Assembly (NCBI GenBank): GCA_036734545.1
Contig: DAIMYJ010000001.1
Coordinates: 1-64,000, forward strand
Direction: 5' to 3'
Source: UBA7236 sp036734545
GTDB lineage: Bacteria > Bacteroidota > Bacteroidia > Chitinophagales > BACL12
DNA length: 64,000 nt
Shown here: piece by piece, positions 27,235 through 35,882 of the stretch
Layout: each line of letters begins with the position of its first letter
Numbering within the stretch: position 1 is the first letter of the stretch
The notes under the pieces: model-generated
The model's database searches: none
The model's input: the letters and a program-made list of their open reading frames with translations, nothing else
What the model was told of the DNA's origin: nothing
Made by a program: the position numbers and the translations under genes

Positions 27235-28581
27235 TCAGATGATCATGCCGGCAATAGCCGCGGTGAAAAAACAAGCAACCGTACCTCCCAGCAAGGCACG
27301 TAAACCTAATTGCGATAAAGAAGTTTTTTGATTGGGTGCCAAAGCGCCGATACCGCCGATCTGAATACCGATGGAGGCGAAATTCGAAAATCCGCACAAG
27401 GCATAGGTGGCGATGATCACGGATTTCTCATCCAGCATACCCTTTACTTCACCCAAAGTGGCATAAGCCACAAATTCATTGATGATCGTTTTCTCGCCCA
27501 ATAACTGTCCAACCAGCAGAATATCAGAAGTAGGTGTTCCAAGTAACCATGCCACAGGAGCCATCACGAGCCCGAATATATAGTCGAGTGAAAGTCCGGA
27601 ATAAGCATTGTTGGTATAAGCAGCGATATTATCATTGATGCCGAGCAAACCACCTATCCCCAGAAACATCGAATTGAACATAGCCATAAAAGCAGTAAAG
27701 GCGAGCAACATGGCTCCCACGTTCACGGCCAGTTTCAAACCATCGGTCGTGCCGTTGGCAACTGATTCGATCACGTTACTGCCGATGCGTTCCTTGTTCA
27801 CTTTTAATTCTGAATCCACTTTTTCCGTCTGCGGAAACAACATTTTCGCCGCTACGATCGCAGCAGGTGCGCTCATGATCGAAGCACTCAGGAGGTGCAT
27901 GGCGAACATCTTTTGCTTCGCAATGTCATCACCGCCTAAAAATCCAATATAAGCGGCCATAACGCCACCGGCAATAGTTGCCATTCCACCTACCATAACA
28001 CACAATAATTCAGAGCGTGTCATCCTTTCCAGATATGGACGGATAAGCAGTGGGGCTTCAGTTTGCCCGAGGAAAATATTCCCTGCGGCATTCAAACTTT
28101 CCGCGCCGCTTAAGCGCATGGTCTTGCTCATCACCCAGGCAAATCCATAAACGATCTTTTGCAGTATGCCCAGATAGTACAACAGACTTGTAAGCGCTGA
28201 AAAAAAGATAACGGTGGGCAATACCTTGAATGCGAATATGTAGCCCACAGTAAATAATTCACCGGTAATACCGTCAGCCACCGTCGTAACAGAAGGCCAG
28301 TCGCCTAACACGAACGTAGCTCCGGCATTGGTATAGCCGATGACCATGACAAAGAAGTCGGCCATGGCCTGGAACACTCTTTGTATCCAGTCAAACCGAT
28401 ACCCGGTGTATGTTTCCGTTAGATCGGGTAATGCGATGATAAGGAATGCAAATAGGAACTGGATGGTCAGGCCGCTGCCAACGAGTTTCCAGTCTATCGC
28501 TTTACGGTTATTGCTAAACAGGTAGCAGACGCCCACCAGAAAGGCAATACCCAATAATCCGCGCAGGATCGATTCTATCAT
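27235..28581 (-). CDS. nupC: Concentrative nucleoside transporter (CNT/NupC family)
   Basis: Cation-coupled uptake of nucleosides across the inner membrane. ATG at 28581 gives 448 aa and a first helix LLGIAFLVGVCYLF; longer in-frame starts run into the upstream crcB gene and are rejected. Family signatures: GNIFLGQTEAPLLIRPY (substrate and ion-binding helix hairpin), INEFVAYATL in the second half, and gate-type segments GGMATIAGGVMAAYIGFLGG. About ten hydrophobic helices can be seen. It sits 32 bp downstream of crcB, suggesting cotranscription. Confidence 0.93.
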   Translation of the reverse strand: MIESILRGLLGIAFLVGVCYLFSNNRKAIDWKLVGSGLTIQFLFAFLIIALPDLTETYTGYRFDWIQRVFQAMADFFVMVIGYTNAGATFVLGDWPSVTTVADGITGELFTVGYIFAFKVLPTVIFFSALTSLLYYLGILQKIVYGFAWVMSKTMRLSGAESLNAAGNIFLGQTEAPLLIRPYLERMTRSELLCVMVGGMATIAGGVMAAYIGFLGGDDIAKQKMFAMHLLSASIMSAPAAIVAAKMLFPQTEKVDSELKVNKERIGSNVIESVANGTTDGLKLAVNVGAMLLAFTAFMAMFNSMFLGIGGLLGINDNIAAYTNNAYSGLSLDYIFGLVMAPVAWLLGTPTSDILLVGQLLGEKTIINEFVAYATLGEVKGMLDEKSVIIATYALCGFSNFASIGIQIGGIGALAPNQKTSLSQLGLRALLGGTVACFFTAAIAGMII

Positions 28582-28613
28582 AAATACGTGTCCGGTTGTG
28601 TGCAAAAAATGCC

Positions 28614-28991
28614 TTATGCACGGGTGAACATATAACCGCCGAAGGTCATGGCCAGGCCGAGTAAAAGACTGATAAAGATATAGAAAATTGCCATCTGGTA
28701 ATGCCCTTCGCGCAGCAGCAGTATGTTCTCCATTGTAAATGCCGAGAATGTCGTGAACCCGCCGCAAACACCAACCGTGAGCACAGACCGCCAGTCGGAT
28801 ACAGGTATGTTCTGACGTTCAAAGAAACCATACAGGCAGCCGATAGCAAGTGCCCCGAGCAGGTTTACCGTAAGGGTGCCATAGGGAAACCCGGAAGGCA
28901 GGTGTTTTAGGGTCCAGGCGCCGATCATCCAACGCAAAACGGTTCCGGCGAAGCCACCCAAACCTACCCAGATGATCAGTTTAAGTGACAT
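28614..28991 (-). CDS. crcB: Fluoride-specific ion channel CrcB/Fluc
   Basis: Small dual-topology fluoride exporter channel, 125 aa with four helices. Signatures: GGFAGTVLRW (19-residue N-terminal region), PYGTLTVNLLGALAIG with the central Asn, and GVCGGFTTFSAF with the TTFS/Phe-box residues lining the pore. A single gene, so a homodimer is expected. It follows the bifunctional nuclease gene by only 9 bp, leaving no room for a fluoride riboswitch immediately in front of it. Confidence 0.94.
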   Translation of the reverse strand: MSLKLIIWVGLGGFAGTVLRWMIGAWTLKHLPSGFPYGTLTVNLLGALAIGCLYGFFERQNIPVSDWRSVLTVGVCGGFTTFSAFTMENILLLREGHYQMAIFYIFISLLLGLAMTFGGYMFTRA

Positions 28992-29000
28992 ACAGTTACA

Positions 29001-29609
29001 TCAGGCATTTTTCCTGCGTTCGATCTCGTCGCGCACGCGGGCCGCAGATTCATAGTCCTCATGATCGAGAAACTCCTTCAGTCGTTCATTGAGGTCTTTC
29101 AAAGACATGGCACCGAGTTCTTCTGTGCCGGCAGTCTCTTCCTGGAGGGATTCCAGTGTTGTGTCGATGTCTTCATCCTCCTCTTCCTCTGATTCAGGTT
29201 CGTTGATGATGGCACCGGCTGCATCCAGAATAAATTCGTAGGTAAATATGGGGCAGTTGAAACGCACAGCGAGGGCAAGTGCATCACTCGTTCTGGAGTC
29301 TATTTCGAACTCCTGTCCGTCGCGTTCACAGATCAGCTTGGAATAAAATATCCCCTCCTGTAAGTTATCAATCAGGATCTCCTTTAACGTGATCTGAAAT
29401 ATGGTGAATATGTTTTTGATCAGATCGTGCGAGAGCGGTCTGTTGATCACCACTTTTTCGATCGCCACAGCAATAGCCTGCGCTTCAAATGCGCCGATCA
29501 CGATGGGTAATTTTCTGAGTCCATGCTTCTCGCTCAGCAGTACCGCATAGCTCTGCGATTGCGTGATCGTATGCGACAAACCGGATATTTCGAGCTCAAC
29601 CTTTTGCAT
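29001..29609 (-). CDS. Bifunctional nuclease (BFN/DUF151) domain protein with UVR motif
   Basis: Cytosolic protein of 202 aa. Residues 1-135 form a BFN domain (LRKLPIVIGAFEAQAIA, INRPLSHDLIKNIF, DSRTSDALALAVRF). A very acidic linker (about 140-165, ESEEEEDEDIDTT) leads to a C-terminal UVR coiled-coil hairpin (LNERLKEFLDHEDYESAARVRDEIE), the motif that lets UvrB and UvrC bind each other. In plants the BFN domain has both RNase and DNase activity; the substrate here is unknown. First gene of a likely operon with crcB, nupC and the small membrane protein. Confidence 0.9.
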   Translation of the reverse strand: MQKVELEISGLSHTITQSQSYAVLLSEKHGLRKLPIVIGAFEAQAIAVAIEKVVINRPLSHDLIKNIFTIFQITLKEILIDNLQEGIFYSKLICERDGQEFEIDSRTSDALALAVRFNCPIFTYEFILDAAGAIINEPESEEEEDEDIDTTLESLQEETAGTEELGAMSLKDLNERLKEFLDHEDYESAARVRDEIERRKNA

Positions 29610-29679
29610 GGCTACTCGCTAAGTTACATATTCCTGAATGAGATAACAATGACCTGAATGTGGATGATGCATATGCCGA

Positions 29680-30630
29680 TCAACCGGCGTTTCGCAGTTG
29701 TTTTACGGCCTCCGTGATCTTGGGCAATACCTCAAAGGCGTCGCCTACAATACCGTAGTCGGCTGCCTTGAAGAATGGTGCTTCAGGATCCTTGTTGATC
29801 ACCACGATCACCTTACTCTGGTTCACGCCGGCCAAGTGCTGGATGGCACCGGAAATACCCACGGCAATATACAGGGTCGGCTTGATGGTGATGCCGGTCT
29901 GTCCAACATGCTCATGATGCGGCCTCCAGCCGATGTCGGCCACAGGACGTGAACAGGCGGTAGCGGCACCCAGGGCCTTGGCCAGGTCTTCCACGATACC
30001 CCAGTGTTCAGGGCCTTTCAAACCGCGTCCACCCGATACAACGATCTCAGCCTCCGGCAGCGGAACATGACCACCGGCCTCGTCTTCCACGGCTGTGATG
30101 GCATAATCAAAATCGGAATCCGACAGGCTAACGCTAAAAGATTCTACCGGACAGGTTCCCTCCCCTGTGCCCGGTTTATATGAGTTTGGATTCAGGGTAA
30201 TGACTTTTTTTGCGCCCTGCAGTGCAAGATCGGCAAAGGCTTTACCGCTGAACACGGCCTTTCTTACCGTATCACCTGCAGGCAGTGCATTAACGCCGGG
30301 AAACAATGATGCGCCCATACGAACGGCCACTCGCGGTGCAACCATCTTTCCGGTGGAATTGTGGGATAATACCACCACATCCGCACCGATCGAGTCAGCA
30401 GCCGCTGCGATCGCTTTGGTATATGCTTTACTGTATACCTGATCCAGTTTCGCATCTGCCAGATGCAATACTTTTTGGATGCCCAGTTTTCCCAACTGCG
30501 ACAATTCCGCGGCATCGGCCGTGCCTATTGCCAGCGCTATGGTATCTCCCATGGCAGCAGCAAATGCAGCCGCTTCCTGAGATGTTTTTTTCAGTTTTCC
30601 GTTTACGGTTTCTACAAATACTAATTGCAT
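29680..30630 (-). CDS. etfA: Electron transfer flavoprotein subunit alpha
   Basis: FAD-binding subunit of the ETF heterodimer that carries electrons from acyl-CoA and other dehydrogenases to the quinone pool. 316 aa, usual length. The C-terminal FAD domain shows GGRGLKGPEHWGIVEDLA, ACSRPVADIGW, HEHVGQTG and ISGAIQHLAG; the N-terminal half is the Rossmann-like domain I. Lies 23 bp downstream of etfB on the same strand, so they form one operon. Confidence 0.96.
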   Translation of the reverse strand: MQLVFVETVNGKLKKTSQEAAAFAAAMGDTIALAIGTADAAELSQLGKLGIQKVLHLADAKLDQVYSKAYTKAIAAAADSIGADVVVLSHNSTGKMVAPRVAVRMGASLFPGVNALPAGDTVRKAVFSGKAFADLALQGAKKVITLNPNSYKPGTGEGTCPVESFSVSLSDSDFDYAITAVEDEAGGHVPLPEAEIVVSGGRGLKGPEHWGIVEDLAKALGAATACSRPVADIGWRPHHEHVGQTGITIKPTLYIAVGISGAIQHLAGVNQSKVIVVINKDPEAPFFKAADYGIVGDAFEVLPKITEAVKQLRNAG

Positions 30631-30653
30631 ATGACTGATTCTGTAAATTGGGA

Positions 30654-31394
30654 TTAAATTACTTTGGCTTCGTTGTGCAGCAGCTGTACAAGCTCAGCGG
30701 CATTTTCAGGCGTGATCATCTTGCAGCCGGTTTTTTCGGCGGGCAGTGCAAAGGTTTTAACAGCCGTTTGCGCAGCCGTTACAGATGGGTTTAGCACCTG
30801 CACCGGCTTGGTTTTGGATGCCAGGATGCCGCGCATGTTCGGGATACGTGCTTCCGCCATACCTTTTTGTGCACTTACCACGCAGGGCATCTTTACCTGC
30901 ACGGTTTGTTTTACCCCTTCCAATTCCTGTGCTACCACCAGACCGCTTCCATCCACATCCAGTTTGGCTGCGAGCGCCACATAGGGAAGGTCGAGGAGTT
31001 CAGCCAGCATAGCGCCAACCACCCCACCATTGTAATCGATGGTCTCCTTTCCGGTGAAAATGATATCATAACCTGCGCTACGGGCATGCTCTGCAATATT
31101 CGCTGCCACCTGATAGGCATCCATCGGATCCAGATCAATGCGGATCGCATCATCGGCACCTAAGGCCAGCGCCTTACGGATGATCTGCTCATTGTCGGCC
31201 TTGCCAACATTGATCACGGTCACCGTGCCTCCGAGGGTCTCTTTTAATTCCAATGCTCTTACCAGGGCATACCATTCATCGTAGGGGTTGATTATGAACT
31301 GAACACCCTGTTCATTGAAACGGGTATTATTATCCGCAAAGGCAACCTTGGAAGTAGTATCAGGGGCTTTGCTGATGCAGACAAGTAGTTTCAT
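30654..31394 (-). CDS. etfB: Electron transfer flavoprotein subunit beta
   Basis: AMP-binding subunit of ETF, 246 aa. ATG at 31394 begins the family's N-terminus MKLLVCISKAPDT; the frame continues upstream to 31610 but this would overlap the divergent TPR gene and adds no recognisable sequence. Signatures: NPYDEWYALVRALELKE, LALGADDAIRI, FTGKETIDYNGGVVGAMLAE, LPYVALAAKLDVDG and a conserved Pro-Cys (MPCVVSAQKGMAEAR). First gene of the etfBA pair; no dehydrogenase or ETF:quinone oxidoreductase is in the window. Confidence 0.95.
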   Translation of the reverse strand: MKLLVCISKAPDTTSKVAFADNNTRFNEQGVQFIINPYDEWYALVRALELKETLGGTVTVINVGKADNEQIIRKALALGADDAIRIDLDPMDAYQVAANIAEHARSAGYDIIFTGKETIDYNGGVVGAMLAELLDLPYVALAAKLDVDGSGLVVAQELEGVKQTVQVKMPCVVSAQKGMAEARIPNMRGILASKTKPVQVLNPSVTAAQTAVKTFALPAEKTGCKMITPENAAELVQLLHNEAKVI

Positions 31395-31505
31395 GCGTAA
31401 CGTTTGGATTCGGAGTGCAAAGATAGGGCTTAAAGGGCAAAAAACGGCTTTTTCCCTATTTTCCATATACCTCCCTTGCGACAGGGATGGCCCCTGATTA
31501 CGGCG

Positions 31506-31513
31506 TATCTTTG
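31506..31513 (+). promoter_or_regulatory. Candidate -7 promoter element
   Basis: TATCTTTG, a full match to TAnnTTTG, 21 nt upstream of the TPR gene ATG. A TTG at 31476-31478 is 27 nt upstream, longer than the usual spacer. Confidence 0.45.
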
Positions 31514-31534
31514 CGGTCTGGAAATACTTGTTCA

Positions 31535-31861
31535 ATGAGCCGGATACCGCAACTACTGGAATACCTGAAGAACACCCCCGAGGATGCCTTTTTGAATTAC
31601 GCACTGGCACTGGAATACATTAAATCCGGCCAGCCGGAGGAGGGTCTCCGATATTTCGAGCATTTAACCGCTACACAACCTGATTACATCGGCACATATT
31701 ATCACCTGGCCAAACTTTATATCCGGCTGGGCAGAAGAGAGGATGCCGAATCCACCTATACCAAAGGTATAGAGATCGCAAAACGCCTGCAGGACCAGCA
31801 CGCGCTCGCTGAACTCCAGAATGCAGCATTGAATTTCCGCATGGGCCTCGACGAGGACTGA
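31535..31861 (+). CDS. Small tetratricopeptide-repeat protein
   Basis: Cytosolic 108-aa protein of TPR type. ATG at 31535 is chosen because it follows a good -7 element; an in-frame ATG at 31487 lies upstream of that element. Residues 14-90 contain two to three helical repeats (FLNYALALEYIKSGQPEEGLR; IGTYYHLAKLYIRLGRREDAE; a third around ALAELQNAALNF). Ends with acidic LDED. It precedes tilS by 9 bp and is likely cotranscribed. A protein-protein interaction role is all that the repeat type allows. Confidence 0.85.
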   Translation: MSRIPQLLEYLKNTPEDAFLNYALALEYIKSGQPEEGLRYFEHLTATQPDYIGTYYHLAKLYIRLGRREDAESTYTKGIEIAKRLQDQHALAELQNAALNFRMGLDED

Positions 31862-31870
31862 TACCGACTT

Positions 31871-33226
31871 ATGGCACTAACTCCGCAAATATTCCAGGCG
31901 CATCTGCGATCCACCGGACTCTGTGGTCCGGAAGACCGCTTGTTGCTGGCAGTGAGCGGCGGACTGGACAGCATGGCCATGTGGCATTTATTCCGAGTGT
32001 CAGGTTTTGCCGTTGGTGTGGCGCATATGCATTTTCAATTGCGCGACACAGATGCCGATGCCGATCAGCAATTCGTGGAGGAAGCCGCCAGGGCATCCAA
32101 TACCCCGTTCCACACCACACGTGTTTCTACACGGGAATACGCCCGACAACATAAATTGTCGATCGAAGAGGCCGCCAGGATACTCCGCTATCAATGGCTG
32201 GAGGAGATACGGTCAGCCAACGGCTACACCCATATTTGCACAGCCCATCATGGCGATGATCAGGCGGAAACGATGCTCATGCATCTGGTGCGTGGTACCG
32301 GCGTTAAAGGATTAAGCGGTATACCGTTGAGGTCACAACAGGTGATCCGCCCCCTCCTATTCACCGACAGAGCTGCACTATCAGCATATTGCTCGGAGCA
32401 TCAGGTGCAATATCGGGAAGATGCGACCAATGCAGACACCGACATCAGAAGGAATTTCATCCGGCATAAGATTATGCCGCTCCTGCGCGAACTCAACCCC
32501 TCACTTATTCAAACCATGCGTGAAAATGCAGAAAGAATGGGCGATGCGGCAGGTTTGATGCAGGAACGCTCAGATGCATTATTGCACAGATGGCTGACTG
32601 TTAAAGGGGACGACATACTACTGCCGACCAAACGGATAACACACCATAAGGCAGGCAGATCGCTCCTGTATCATTGGCTGTCGGCTTATGGCTTCAACAA
32701 CGATCAGTGTGCGCAGATCTGGGAGGCAGCCGGAAACAGCGGCAGGCAATTCCTGAGTGCAACACACCGTCTGGTAACTACCGGAAGCCATTTTCTGCTT
32801 ACCGGACATCAGCCGTCGGCGATAAGCATGGTATACATTGATCAGGAGCAACGTGCCGTTCAATTTGGGAAGTCTGTGTTGCATTTTGAGATACTACGGA
32901 ATGCTCCGGGGTTATCCGTGCACACCTCACCGGATACAGCACTGTTTGATGCTGAGAAGTTACAATGGCCGCTGGCATTGCGCATCTGGGAAAAGGGCGA
33001 CTATTTATATCCGCTCGGTTTGACCAAACCTAAAAGCGGTAAGCCCGGCAAAAAAAAGGTAAGCGATCTGTTGGTTGACATTAAAATGTCTATCCCGGAC
33101 AAGGAGCGCACTCCGGTGTTAATGAGCGGTGACCATATCATTTGGGTAGCCGGCGTGCGACAGGATGGGCGGTTTGCGGTAACAGGCAAAACAACCCGGG
33201 TTTTACGTGTGCATCTCACCACATAA
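31871..33226 (+). CDS. tilS: tRNA(Ile)-lysidine synthase
   Basis: ATP-dependent modification of C34 of the CAU-anticodon tRNA-Ile to lysidine, which lets it read AUA; essential in most bacteria. 451 aa. N-terminal PP-loop ATPase with SGGLDSMA (29-36) and HMHFQLR, then HHGDDQAETMLMHLVRGTGVKGL, the family's most specific stretch, followed by NFIRHKIMPLL. The C-terminal TilS substrate-binding domain holds PLGLTKPKSGKPGKKKVSDLLVD-type residues and IIWVAGVRQDGRF. All hallmark segments are present. Confidence 0.96.
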   Translation: MALTPQIFQAHLRSTGLCGPEDRLLLAVSGGLDSMAMWHLFRVSGFAVGVAHMHFQLRDTDADADQQFVEEAARASNTPFHTTRVSTREYARQHKLSIEEAARILRYQWLEEIRSANGYTHICTAHHGDDQAETMLMHLVRGTGVKGLSGIPLRSQQVIRPLLFTDRAALSAYCSEHQVQYREDATNADTDIRRNFIRHKIMPLLRELNPSLIQTMRENAERMGDAAGLMQERSDALLHRWLTVKGDDILLPTKRITHHKAGRSLLYHWLSAYGFNNDQCAQIWEAAGNSGRQFLSATHRLVTTGSHFLLTGHQPSAISMVYIDQEQRAVQFGKSVLHFEILRNAPGLSVHTSPDTALFDAEKLQWPLALRIWEKGDYLYPLGLTKPKSGKPGKKKVSDLLVDIKMSIPDKERTPVLMSGDHIIWVAGVRQDGRFAVTGKTTRVLRVHLTT

Positions 33227-33257
33227 AAAAACCGGCAGGTCATACAACGCTGCCGGT
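33224..33257 (-). terminator. Terminator for the minus-strand protease gene
   Basis: Stem ACCGGCAG (33231-33238) with CTGCCGGT (33250-33257), 11-nt loop, preceded on the plus strand by a run of As, which is a U-run in the minus-strand transcript. It may also slow tilS transcripts. Confidence 0.7.
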
Positions 33258-33288
33258 CTATTCGTTCAACCACACGGGTTCACTTCAA

Positions 33289-34728
33289 TTATTCTGCAAT
33301 GAACAGGCGGATATTTTCTGTTTGATTTCCGGAACGGATACGCACCATGTAAAAGCCTTCAGACACAGCAGGGATCTCGAATGTATAGGTCTGATTGCCC
33401 GAAAGGATCGTAAAACCATCGGTAGCGACCAGTCGTCCTGTATAATCAACCAATTCTATTACCGCATCCTCTGAAACAGCCGCAGAATAGCCGATCTGGA
33501 TAGCTTGTCCGGCAACCGCGGGATTCGGGTAAACGGTCAGTGACTCAAAAAGGTCGGTCGTTGCAACATCGGTCATGGTCAGTGTTCCGGTGTTAAATGA
33601 CCAGGCCAATGAGGTAGCCTCACAGGTATTGGCCGGCGCCAGCGGACGTATTCTCCAATAATATGTTTTGTCTTCTGCCAGCTCAGTGATGATGTAGGAG
33701 GTATCGCTGGTGATCACATCGGCAGCAATGGCAGAAAAGCTCGGGCTGAAAGATATCTGCAGGTGATACTCTGCAGCACCAGCTGCGGATGTCCATTGCA
33801 GTTCCACATAGTTATAATAGTTCTCCAGAGCCAGGTTGGGAGGTGAAAGCGGTACCGGTGTTTCTGTCACATCCACATATACCGGTTCCGGGAAGTCCAG
33901 AAAGTCATTACGTGGGCCCAGCAGATTAGCGCGCATGGCCTCCATTTGCTCTTCGGAAAAGCGGGTGGCACATTCGTCGTTCGCATAGCTCATATACAGC
34001 GAACCATCGCTAAAGAAGGTTTCGCCGAACGGGTCGGTTTGTTCCGGTCCGGGGCAGAACCACCTGTAAGGCAGGTAATCGGGTGGCGTATCGCAGAATC
34101 CATCAGCTGAGGAATTACAGTTGTCGCCATTCACCCATTCCTGGTCCTCATCATCCGGTGTTCCCCATTCCCAGCCGTAGAAGGTGTGCGGGAGGGAAAA
34201 GAAGTGGCCAAACTCATGGGCAATGGTAGTATTTCCTGGCAGTCCGCAGGAGTTACGGATAGCCACAGCATCTTCTGATGGGCTGAAGTAGCCGCAGTTC
34301 CCTGCAGGGTCAGCCACAAAATAGATGTTTGCGACATCGTTCACATTGTAGTCTTCCATCATTTCACCGCCATCGAGGAAATTGTGCTCGTAGTAGTCGG
34401 AATTGTCGATGTAATTGATGTCCTCATAAATGTAGAAGATAAAGCCTGTCTCAGCGAATTTTTCATTCAATTCGCAGAAGGCCTGGAACAGGTAGCTCAG
34501 GTTGTAGTAGCCGGTACCATCATCTGTACCTACAATGTGGACTTTGGTGGGGATATAATACGTAGAACCTCCCCTGCTGAATTCGCCGGGAACATAGCTG
34601 GCCTGGTAAGCACGCAGCCAGGCAAGGTCTTCCTCGGTCTGCAGCGTTCCGCAGAAACCATCGGTAGACTGGGCCTTCAGGTTGCTTACACCAAGGGCAA
34701 TAAGGGATAAAAACAGGATTTTTCGCAT
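33289..34728 (-). CDS. T9SS-exported zincin metalloprotease (M43-like)
   Basis: Secreted Zn protease of 479 aa. Signal peptide about 1-19. Catalytic domain about 20-285 with the zinc site HEFGHFFSLPH (HExxHxxxxxH) and a downstream YMSYANDEC containing the Met-turn, typical of the pappalysin/M43 group. Several Cys pairs (NCNSSADGFCDTPP) fit disulphides. A fibronectin-III-like domain follows at about 290-380 (LQWTSAAGAAEYHLQIS), then a type A T9SS sorting domain (LTVYPNPA ... ENIRLFIAE). All catalytic residues are present. A second M43-like protease lies 1.6 kb away. Confidence 0.9.
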   Translation of the reverse strand: MRKILFLSLIALGVSNLKAQSTDGFCGTLQTEEDLAWLRAYQASYVPGEFSRGGSTYYIPTKVHIVGTDDGTGYYNLSYLFQAFCELNEKFAETGFIFYIYEDINYIDNSDYYEHNFLDGGEMMEDYNVNDVANIYFVADPAGNCGYFSPSEDAVAIRNSCGLPGNTTIAHEFGHFFSLPHTFYGWEWGTPDDEDQEWVNGDNCNSSADGFCDTPPDYLPYRWFCPGPEQTDPFGETFFSDGSLYMSYANDECATRFSEEQMEAMRANLLGPRNDFLDFPEPVYVDVTETPVPLSPPNLALENYYNYVELQWTSAAGAAEYHLQISFSPSFSAIAADVITSDTSYIITELAEDKTYYWRIRPLAPANTCEATSLAWSFNTGTLTMTDVATTDLFESLTVYPNPAVAGQAIQIGYSAAVSEDAVIELVDYTGRLVATDGFTILSGNQTYTFEIPAVSEGFYMVRIRSGNQTENIRLFIAE

Positions 34729-34823
34729 AGGCTGGATGTGGAATATTTGTGTAAAGTTAAAGAGAGCAACATAAATCTCTCATCAAAGTTTATGCACAAT
34801 ACGCCGAATCAGTCTAAATGGCA

Positions 34824-34831
34824 TAATTTTG
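34824..34831 (+). promoter_or_regulatory. Candidate -7 promoter element of mdh
   Basis: TAATTTTG matches TAnnTTTG and lies 41 nt upstream of the mdh ATG. No clear TTG at the normal -33 distance. Confidence 0.4.
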
Positions 34832-34872
34832 CAGCCGCCTGACCTTGTTTAGGGGGCTAAAATGACAAAACC

Positions 34873-35817
34873 ATGAGTAAAGTAACCGTAATCGGCGCGG
34901 GTAATGTGGGCTCCACTGTGGCGAATGTTCTCGCCCACCGCGACTTCCTGAATGAAATTGTGGTGCTGGACATCAAAGAAGGCACTGCTGAGGGCAAGAG
35001 TCTGGATACCTGGCAGCAGGCGCCCATCGACAACTATAGCACCCGGGTGGTTGGGGTTACCAACGATTATGCCCGCACAGCTGATTCTGACGTAGTGGTG
35101 ATCACCTCAGGCCTGCCTCGCAAGCCCGGGATGAGCCGCGACGACCTGATCAGTGTGAATGCCGGTATCGTTAAGTCGGTTACCGAGCAGGTGATCAAAT
35201 ACTCCCCGAACGCTATCATTATCGTGGTTTCCAACCCACTTGACGTTATGACTTACTGCGCCTACCTGACTGCCGGCATCAACAGCCGTCGCGTTTTCGG
35301 TATGGCGGGTATTCTGGATACTGCACGCTATCGTGCCTTTTTGGCAGAGGCATTGAAGGTGTCTCCCAAGGATATCCAGGCTCTCCTGCTGGGCGGACAT
35401 GGCGATACCATGGTGCCGCTGCCGCGTTATACCACGGTGAGCGGTATACCGGTGACCGAGCTGATCGACACCGACAAACTCAACGCCATTGTGCAGAGGA
35501 CTAAAGTTGGTGGCGGTGAGATCGTGAATCTGCTGGGCACTTCAGCCTGGTATGCACCGGGTGCTGCTGCTGCTCAAATGGTGGAGGCCATTATTAAGGA
35601 CGAACGCCGCATATTCCCCGTTTGCGCATGGCTCGACGGTGAATACGGCCTTAAGGATATCTACCTCGGTGTGCCTTGTACACTCGGCAAGAATGGCATC
35701 GAGAATATCATTGAATTGCAACTGAACGCCGATGAGAAGCAATTGCTGACCGCTTCAGCAACAGCTGTGCGTGAGGTGATGGATGTGCTGGACAGAATGA
35801 ACGCTGCCGCATCCTAA
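34873..35817 (+). CDS. mdh: Malate dehydrogenase
   Basis: NAD-dependent oxidation of malate to oxaloacetate in the TCA cycle. 314 aa, of the LDH-like type. GAGNVG (8-13) binds the dinucleotide and Asp33 (VVLDI) selects NAD over NADP. Arg83 and Arg89 in LPRKPGMSR mark malate rather than lactate specificity, and catalytic His176 lies in GGHGDTMVP. It is followed by a strong terminator and so is probably monocistronic. Confidence 0.97.
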   Translation: MSKVTVIGAGNVGSTVANVLAHRDFLNEIVVLDIKEGTAEGKSLDTWQQAPIDNYSTRVVGVTNDYARTADSDVVVITSGLPRKPGMSRDDLISVNAGIVKSVTEQVIKYSPNAIIIVVSNPLDVMTYCAYLTAGINSRRVFGMAGILDTARYRAFLAEALKVSPKDIQALLLGGHGDTMVPLPRYTTVSGIPVTELIDTDKLNAIVQRTKVGGGEIVNLLGTSAWYAPGAAAAQMVEAIIKDERRIFPVCAWLDGEYGLKDIYLGVPCTLGKNGIENIIELQLNADEKQLLTASATAVREVMDVLDRMNAAAS

Positions 35818-35840
35818 TTGCTCAGTTTGCAGTAACTTTC

Positions 35841-35876
35841 GACCGCATGATCAGGTGATCATGCGGTCTTTTTTTT
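35841..35876 (+). terminator. Strong rho-independent terminator after mdh
   Basis: Perfect 13-base arms GACCGCATGATCA (35841-35853) and TGATCATGCGGTC (35856-35868) around GG; in practice a 12-bp stem with a 4-nt loop, followed by a run of eight Ts. Confidence 0.92.
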
Positions 35877-35882
35877 ACCACC

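Noticed and set aside
28582..28767. N-terminal extension of the nucleoside transporter
   Set aside because: Overlaps crcB and adds a non-membrane, Arg/His-rich stretch; the ATG at 28581 gives a normal first helix.
28992..29000. Fluoride riboswitch before crcB
   Set aside because: Only 9 bp separate crcB from the upstream gene, and no crcB-motif core was seen before the upstream gene either.
31395..31610. N-terminal extension of EtfB
   Set aside because: Would overlap the divergent TPR gene and its promoter; the ETF-beta family starts at the MKLLVCISKAPDT segment.
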